A DNA stretch of 64,000 nucleotides from Mixophyes australis (lineage: Eukaryota; Chordata; Amphibia; Anura; Limnodynastidae): positions 7,802,434 through 7,866,433 of the forward strand of contig JAVHZZ010000008.1 in assembly GCA_036250195.1 (NCBI GenBank). The letters run 5' to 3'. This document shows, one piece after another, positions 56,501-64,000 of this stretch. Position numbers and translations under genes: made by a program. The notes beneath the pieces were generated by a model. The model did no database searches. It was not told the DNA's origin and was given only the letters and a program-made list of their open reading frames with translations. Position 1 is the stretch's first letter, and every line of letters begins with the position of its first letter.

Positions 56501-57937
56501 GCACCCATTATTTCTATAATTATATAGGCACTATGCTATAGCGATAAATTATGTGTAGAACCCTGAGGGGATGAGGGCCCCCAACATGCTATCCTGCCTA
56601 GGGCCCCATTTAATCTGCAGTGTTCTGACTTACATGTGTTTTGATGAATGGAGAAAAACGTTGTTGCAAAGGGAAAGATCCTGGAAGCTGTCTGACATTA
56701 GCTGGACTGTCGCAGGATTCCCCCATCCAGGGCCAGCGTTTGGGCAGGGAAGCAGGTAATTTGCTCACTGGCCTCTGACATGTATTGGTGACACTCTGCA
56801 GGAAAAGCCGACCTGCAGGACGTTCCATTGTCTTATATTTCTTGTGTTTCATTCCGTTAGCCACATATCTAGGGCAGTGGTTTGTATAACTGGCCGACTA
56901 CATCCTTGTTTTGCTACTTTCACAATCTTAACATATAATATATTACAAAAGGGGCTCCACTCTGCTTATGGCTGATTTTAGATTTCTCTGTGTATTATCA
57001 GCTGTGTTTAGAGAGTTTGCATTTATTGATGTACGTACAGTTGGAGGTGAGATGAAGATAAAGGAATAGAGGCCACACCTGGCTACCTGTAATCCTAGAT
57101 AACTCGGAGGATGGTGAGAGGCGTCTTAGGATCATGGATCTTCTCATCTCTCTGGTATTTGCACCAACCACAGGTACCAGAGCTACATAATGTATATAAT
57201 TATACCCTCCGATGGCGCACTATTTGAACGCCCCTGCCATTGCTTTCCCCGGTGTGCCCTTCATACCCCTATCTGACACTGAATATAACTAATGTCAGTA
57301 AGGGGACGTCAAGGCTGCATTTAAGTGCCATTGTTTTACATTTTTAATTACATATCAATTTATATAATATTCTTCTCTGTCAACTTTTTTTCTAATCTCG
57401 CTTTTCTTTGCTAATGCAGTCGCCACTTACAAACTTACGCAAGGCCTAATTAAAGATCCATGCCGCCGCAGGCGATTGAGCCCTCACCCATAACACCCCC
57501 TCGCCGTCCACGCCAGTCTAACATGCATGAGATAAAAAAAAACTCGTCCTTGATTTAAAATCTGTCTCCCTTCACCCCCCCCCCCCCACTCCTCGCCACA
57601 GCCAACAATGTTTGTGTTCACATGTTTTCAAAACACAGCTCCGCTTGGTTTTTGAAAAGGGTCACGGCATGAACGTGCGCCACTGAGGGTGAGGATGGGA
57701 AGGGGGAGGGGGCTGTCACACCTGCGCCTGTCGCCGTCCTTGTCTCTCCTACTCTCCTATCCTCAAGAGCCCATCCAAGGACATCTCATTGTCTTCAGCC
57801 TTCACCACTGGAATATGTCAAGATTAAAACCTCACTACATTTTTCTTTCATGCTTTTCTTTTTTTTGTTAGTGATCAAATGGAGTTAGAAAGTAATATAT
57901 ATGTGTGTGTGTATATATATATATATATTATTTATGT
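56501..57937. other. Unassigned, possibly containing conserved noncoding sequence
   Basis: The stretch 57,340-57,680 (GGCCTAATTAAAGATCCATG and neighbouring GC/AT islands) has a developmental-enhancer-like look, without further support. Confidence 0.3.
57571..57590. repeat. C-rich run
   Basis: About 12 C residues after TTCA. Confidence 0.7.
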
Positions 57938-58445
57938 GGGAATTTGTGCCCATTCATTCTGTAGAACATTTATGAGGTCAGGCACTGATGTTGGACGAGA
58001 AGTCCTGGCTCACAATCTCCGTTCCATTTCATCCCAAAGGTGTTAGATGGGGTTGAGGTCAGGGCTCTGTGTGGGCCAGTCAAGTTCTTCCACACTGAAC
58101 TCATCAAACCATGTCTTTGTAGTCCTTGCTTTGTGCACTGGGGCACAGTCATGCTGGAATAGAAAAGGGCTTTACTCAAACTGTTGCCACAAGGTTGGAA
58201 GCATAGCATTGTCCAAAATGACTTGGTATGCTGAAGTATTAAGATTGCCCTTCACTGGAGATAAGGGGCCTAGCCCAAACCCTGAAAAACAGCCCCATAC
58301 CATTATCCCTCCTCCACCAAACTTCACAGTTGGCATAATACAGTCAGGCAGGTAACGTTCTCCCGGCATCCATCAAACCCAGACTCGCCCATCTGGCTGC
58401 CAAACAGAGAAGCGTGATTCGTCATTCCACAGAACACGTTTCCGG
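57938..58445 (-). pseudogene. Tc1-like transposase relic
   Basis: On the minus strand the text runs VLWNDESRFSVWQPDGRVWV (first Asp), [29 protein letters not shown], then FQHDCAPVHKARTTKTW (second Asp), SPDLNPI and HLWDEMERRL. The third catalytic Glu is replaced by a TAA stop in the sequence ATC TAA CAC. Two more in-frame stops occur, one before WMPGE and one before SPFLFQHDC. Both ends are missing. The (TA)n run at about 57,898-57,928 precedes it. Confidence 0.9.
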
Positions 58446-58802
58446 GACACGGACATTCCGGGAGAGTAGACAACTATGTATTAAAGAAAAGCAGCTAAAG
58501 AATCTCTAGAGACTGAAGTGTCTTTTACATTTCTGTTTCCATTACTGAAGTCATGTTGTCTTGCATGTCAGTCTTTAATTAAATCTTGGTCTTCATGAAA
58601 ATGGCCACCTCCATTGGCATCAATACATGGACATAAGACACAATTTCGGAACTGTGTCATCAGGCCACAGATGGCGAAGCCAACCACGTCTTGTACTGGC
58701 TCAGCATCAGGGAGAATACCAGACTCTTCAGGGAGTGAGGGAGATCACCCCTAGTTCAGGGAGTCTCCCTGACATTCAGGGAGAGTTGGCAAGTTGGCAA
58801 AT
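58443..58802. mobile_element. Two fragments of the CATACTTGCC family
   Basis: A short right end (CATTCCGGGAGAGTAGACAA) lies at 58443-58477, fused to the edge of a Tc1 relic. A second, longer right-end piece lies at about 58688-58802, finishing GGGAGAGTTGGCAAGTTGGC with a small duplication of TTGGCAA. Smaller remnants of the same family occur at 5,700-5,757 and 15,276-15,329. Confidence 0.55.
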
Positions 58803-61800
58803 ATGTGGACACTGCTATGTGTAATTTATTTGGTACTGTTGGATGTGGGGCTACCAAGAGAAATTTTATGCCCGATATAGCAACTTCTTCGGGTTGGTGG
58901 CTTCTCCCACTGCACAGGCGGTCAAGACCCCCCATGCAGGTACTTTATCCCCCCCCCCCTCTCTCTGTGCCCCTGATTAGATGCTATGTTAGCACGCTGT
59001 ACAGTCCATGTATGTGTCCTTATCTGCCTCTAGCTAGAGCAATTCTGGGTATTCAAAAATATATTCATGCAAAAGAAAACAGTCAATCTTCTAATTTTAG
59101 GAGATTGAGAGTTACATAATACAAATAGCTGAATGCTGTGTTACTATGTCTCATTAGAGAACCGTTATATTAAGAAGATCCAGCTGTGTTTGTTTAAATA
59201 AAAGTGTGATTTAAATACCTCCTACAGCTATATTGCTGCCAATGAATAAAAGATAGAGCGGCTCAGAGTTTGGATGTTCGTCTCGGAGTCTTAGCTGACT
59301 CGAAGATTTATTCTTCAACAGAAGGGAAAAAAAAAAAGGGGACCACACACAGGGGGCTGTTTTATGTAATGTCTGAAATTTTGCCACTAATAGATTTGTC
59401 CCTGTGAGAATAGAGACAACTTCAGCTGCGCTCAAAACGTAAAAGGCTCCACTTGAAAAACAGAAGAAGAAAAACTAAACAACAATAACCCTGGCATTGG
59501 CTCAATCTGGCAAAATATGTTGTAAGCGGTGACATTAATCAGATAGACAGGAAGATTTATAGTTGACAGCAATGAGAGCAGAGGATGAGGATTTAACGCT
59601 GGTTTAGTAGGACTCCAGCTGTTGTGGATGATCTAGCCAACCACAGGTGGTCCACCAGTGTTTCACCAGGTTCCATACTCCACCCTAAAATGTTTGGGGT
59701 GGAGTTCTTAAACTCGAAAATGCAAATTGAGACCAAAAAACATAAAAAGGTACAAATATAGACACAAAAGTTCTGACATCCTGACAGATCTTTCAGCATT
59801 TAGGGCTGCAGACAAATGGTTCCCCAATGAATCTCATCCTTATCCCAAATATATTTAGCTCAGGCTAATTACTGACAACATATGTCAACCAGGGGCAGGT
59901 GGCAACAATCAGGGGTAATGAGAGGTGGGTTCAGTTCTGTGATCTTGCAGGGGAGAGATGAGGGCATTATATAATCAGATATCGGGATGTACACGATGTT
60001 ACAAACAGATTTTTTTTGTATCTCATTAAACATTTTTAGGTTTCATGGCTACCTTTCATCTTTACACATCTTCCTGTGTACTATAGACTGGTCCTGGTTT
60101 TAAAATTTTAATAACCTAAGCCAAATTTAAGTGTTGCCTTTTTTAAACACCACCACAACACACACAGATTCATACACATTTTTCACCCATTTAAATGGTT
60201 CCTTCTCCAGCACGCTACCTTCTCTTTCCAAACCCTCAGAGCTGATTGCTGCCCATAACTGAGGTCAAACACCATTGTTATTCTGCAAGAACATGTATAT
60301 AGTGATAACCTTAAAAATAATAATAACATCCACAAGGTATCTCAACATTCTGTTTCAGAATACAACCCCAGGGGAGATTGCAGGTGAGTTCTAAGCTGCA
60401 ACAGACAGTCCCAAATCGTAACCATCAGCGGACAGCAGTTGAAGACCAATGTTTAGACTGAAATTATTTATTTTTTACATAACCCACAACCGCGGTTTAA
60501 AATTCCTTTTTTGGGGGGGAGAGTGGGGGTCAACCACGTTAACGGAATTCTGTCACTGCAAATATTCTCTTACAATAACTTAATTCCTGTTTATAAATCT
60601 TTCTGTACATATAGAGTGATGGGAACCACCTACATAAAATGATTAGCGGTGCTCACATCCTACCCCTGCCTGCCACCACCACGTGATAGCTAAATGTCAT
60701 ACATAAACACGGCTAATGACTGAGGCAGTACAAAGATTGGGGCTCTCAAGCGCCCAAAGAGCTGGGTCTACACACAGCAACCCTTGGGCTATGTAGTAGG
60801 TGCATTAGTCTCACTGACATCACTGTATAAAAATATATTATTATATGGTAATTCCAAGAATATGAAGAGGAATTTGAAAAAGACACAATGTCAAGATAGA
60901 AAGTATCAAAGAAGAACCTTACATAAGGACAAGCATTGTTTTTTATACATGCCCTTTGTGTCTGTTTTCATCTGTGACTCTCCCCGGTCTGCTTTCGTGT
61001 CTTGTCTAGTTACTCTGAATTCTGTATTTATTTCCTTTGCATGTCCTGTACCTTAACTATGACCCGTGCTATATGATTCCTAACCCTGGCTTCCGATAAC
61101 TATTCACCCAGTAGAGAGAATTATTCAGCAATCTATACTTTCAGGACCTCTCCCAGTGGATTCAGCTTCGTGATGACAGAGGAAAGGCCAACATGGAAAA
61201 ACAAATTCCCAATATTCCCAACCTATCGCTGAGTTTTAGAGCTCAGTTTATTATAAAATGTATCCTATATCCAAATATCATATAGATGTAGTCAGTTACT
61301 TAACACACCGCTCACCTCGGACATTTATTTGAAGGAATGTAAAAGAAACAATAAAGAAGGATTGTACCTTTTTATCATGATCCCCCCGACAAAATAAAAA
61401 CTTGACCTTGATTTCATTTTGTCATTCAAGCTTCCCATCCAAGCAGTCAAGCTACCAACTTCCATATCACAAACGTGACCTCTACCATGGGGGTCGTCAC
61501 ACTCTCCAACTTGGACGTTCATGGAATAGAATTTAAATAACAATGGAGAGAGATTACAATACTTATCATAATCCCCTGAAAAATGAAATCTTCATAGATG
61601 TTTTGTAGACTTTGGTAATTCATTCTGTCTGCCCGTCCTAGGATGTATGCACCAACTTCCTTATACCATGTGCAAAAACCATGGTGGAGATATTAAAGAA
61701 CATTATGCCTTTGGAGCTGTAGTTTAACAATCTCTCCCATCATGAGATCTTCTTCTTGCCATGTTCCGAAAACACTGTGATACATTTCTTTGCTGCGTGG

Positions 61801-62003
61801 TTTAATGACGACCTTGTTTTCTTTTCCAAAGTTCATCAGACGATTTAAAAATGTTGAAGGATCAACAATCAACTACACAGGTTGGAGTGTTTTCTCAGAA
61901 GGTGGACATATGCAATGCCCTAGTGTATTCCTAGAGTCACTATTGGTAGATGTCATACCCACCCAATGGCTGGAGAGAAAAGAAACATTGATACATGACA
62001 TTG
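58803..62003. other. Unassigned single-copy sequence
   Basis: No repeat or domain recognised. C-rich run near 58,950. Confidence 0.4.
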
Positions 62004-62338
62004 GACAGCACGGTGGCTCAGTGGTTAGCACTTCTGCCTCACAGGGCTGGGGTCATAACTTTGATTCCCGACCATGGTCTTATCTGTGTGGAGCTTGTAT
62101 GTTCTCCCGTGTTTGCGTGGGTTTACTCCGGGTGCTCCGGTTTCCTCCCACACTCCAAAATAAAATATATTGGTAGGTTAACTGGCTGCTGACAAAATTA
62201 ACCCTAGTCTGTCTGTGTGTGTATGTTAAGGGATCTAGACTGTAAGCTCCAATGGGTCAGGGACTGATGTGAGTGAGTTCTCTGTACAGCTCTGCGGAAT
62301 TGGTGGCGCTATTTAAATAAATGTTAATGATGATGACA
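62004..62338 (+). mobile_element. Full-length tRNA-derived SINE
   Basis: Box A TGGCTCAGTGGTTAGC near 62,014 is complete. Box B is slightly degraded (ACTTTGATTCCCG). The core and tail are intact up to the (TGATGA) end. Confidence 0.92.
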
Positions 62339-62643
62339 ATGAACATGATGATACATGTATGTATGTGTAATATATATTGCAAGTCTGAGAATAAGGTTCT
62401 ACCGGTGTTGGGAAAGTCCGGTCTGGCTAAATGTTAAGAATTATTACGTTATTATAATTACCACTTCTCTGTGGTCTCATATCTGCCCATCCTGCAGTTA
62501 TTGCTATTTTAGAGCAATGACCATGTATCTGCTCTATGGCCGTTGGATGTTAGACTTTTGTCAAGTCAGTGAAACTTAGAGTCCTATTTATCAAAGAGTG
62601 CAAAAAACGGGTCTGCCCTTTATATATAAGAGGTGTTACTGCC

Positions 62644-62772
62644 GGCGCTGTACAGAGAACTCACTCACATCAGTCTCTGCCCCATTGGAGCTTACAGTCT
62701 AAATTCCCTAACATACACACACACACACACACAGACAGACACACAGACTAGGGTCAATTTGTTAGCAGCCAA
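62644..62772 (-). mobile_element. tRNA-SINE, minus, 5'-truncated
   Basis: GGCGCTGTACAGAGAACTCAC, GCCCCATTGGAGCTTACAGTC, a CA run, then AGCAGCCAATTAAC. Confidence 0.87.
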
Positions 62773-64000
62773 TTAACTTTATTGAGGTTAATGTACGGGT
62801 TTCTGGGTTACATATCTTATTGGGTACCCAAGGTTCTAATAACTGGAACACAGCAAAATAAGTGACAACTTTATAAAATGATTGGCAGTGCTCATATCCA
62901 TCCACCCCCACCTCTGTCTCATCCCCACCATATGACTGAAGAATGGCATTGCACAGACATAGTTAATGACTACAGCGGCACGAATATTGGGGGTGCTCGG
63001 ACCTCTATGTATAGAGTGATTTTATCCAATACATCGCAGTCACTTCTGGCTTTAACAATGAGACAGAAACGTCCTTGCTGTGTAGTTTTCATGCACAATG
63101 CTCAGTGTACAAACACACAACCCCAGCCAGTAGAAGACTGGATACGGTTTGGTGCTGGCCAAGTAGAGAAGGTTTTTCGGCAATCAGCCAACAGCAGCTG
63201 CTGAGGACTGGAGGATTTGGAATGTCAAAGGACTGGTTTGTGCTGGCTGAGTTAATCTAAATAACACAAACGCCTGCGGTAAAACATGACTTCAGCAGTA
63301 ACTTTAATGTTAAAATTAAAACTACATGTTGCTCTCTACCTTCCTTACCTCTTGGCAGCTCAATCTCCAGTTCAGAGCCGGCCAGTTTAGACAACAGCAG
63401 AGATTCCGGGGAGATAAAAGGAATCTGGATGAGTAGCAGGGAGCTTTCAGTACACAAAGCAGCCCTGCGTGCTTCTCTCCTGGGAGATGTCATTTCAGTC
63501 TGTCCAGAGCCGAAAACATTTTTAGTCACTGTTTATAGGCCTTACTGTCCAGGGAAATACCAGGGGAAGAACGCTCCAAACTGGATTATTAACCCTTGCT
63601 GTTGATGAATATCTATGTGCAGTATGAATAGATGTGTGCCACGTTTCACTCATCGCCCCCCCCCCCCCCCCCCCCAAAAAAAAAGACTGATTAAGATGAT
63701 AACTTGTGATGAAGTTTTATGATGTGTCTCTACAGCCGTTATTTCTCACTTGGTGATATCTACATTTGCTACAAATTGCTGGGCCATCTATGCACTCAAA
63801 AATCCAATTACATCTTCTTTGACTGGGAAGTCAAACGCAGGATTTGTAGAGGGGGTGTTTCCACACCACGCCACCAGTGGGCGTGACCAGCATGCATGGG
63901 GGCGTGGCTATAATTTTAGTGCTTGGCTGTTCTTCAACTCTTCCTATCCCCATAATATACATGGGCAATGCTGCGTGCACTACTGTTAGATGCAGGCAGC
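62773..64000. other. Unassigned
   Basis: Includes a GGGCGTGACCAGCATGCATG/GGGGCGTGGCTA block near 63,880 that may be repeat-derived. Confidence 0.35.
63657..63676. repeat. C homopolymer followed by A run
   Basis: About 20 C, then about 10 A. Confidence 0.9.

Overview
The window looks like repeat-rich intergenic or intronic DNA from a vertebrate, most likely a frog. I see L2/CR1-type and Tx1-type LINE fragments, a tRNA-derived SINE with an L2-like tail, several Tc1-like transposase relics, a Ty3/gypsy reverse transcriptase relic, many fold-back MITEs and hAT elements, and long satellites and microsatellites. I recognise no host protein-coding gene. The organism call is an inference from repeat content; the species cannot be named from sequence alone.

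Layout. 1-8.4 kb: MITEs, a GTGCAGTGTA satellite interrupted by a MITE, a 33-36 bp minisatellite. 8.8-9.5 kb: a CA-rich microsatellite. 11-13 kb: a short hAT-like element, a Tx1-like LINE fragment, a SINE. 12.86-16.76 kb: a large inverted repeat (about 1.34-kb arms, 1.22-kb spacer) whose outer edges are palindromic MITEs. 18-21 kb: nested transposons, an L2 3' end and a Tc1 relic. 25.1-27.9 kb: a 45-bp minisatellite, open on the minus strand in two frames. 29.5-33 kb: hAT relatives and MITEs. 33.415-39.574 kb: the one apparently intact mobile element, a 6,160-bp hAT transposon with perfect 8-bp target duplications, short terminal repeats, a 17-copy 100-bp tandem array in its leader, an uninterrupted 997-residue BED-finger transposase and a second ~100-bp tandem array 3' of the gene. 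39.7-45.2 kb: SINEs, AT-rich triplet repeats, a gypsy relic and possible conserved noncoding DNA. 46.4-54.1 kb: a Tc1 relic, three L2 pieces and a SINE. 54-64 kb: mostly unassigned DNA with a Tc1 relic and two SINEs.

How the parts relate. The intact hAT could mobilise itself; two nearby fragments (29,498-29,695 and 32,004-32,710) share its terminal sequences and look like non-autonomous or decayed relatives. The SINE ends in the same kind of tail as the L2-type LINEs, which fits SINE mobilisation by the LINE machinery. A separate short family (TIR CATACTTGCCAACTYTC) shows 8-bp target duplications at four copies, so it is probably another hAT-class non-autonomous family. Most long reading frames in the window are tandem-repeat artefacts.
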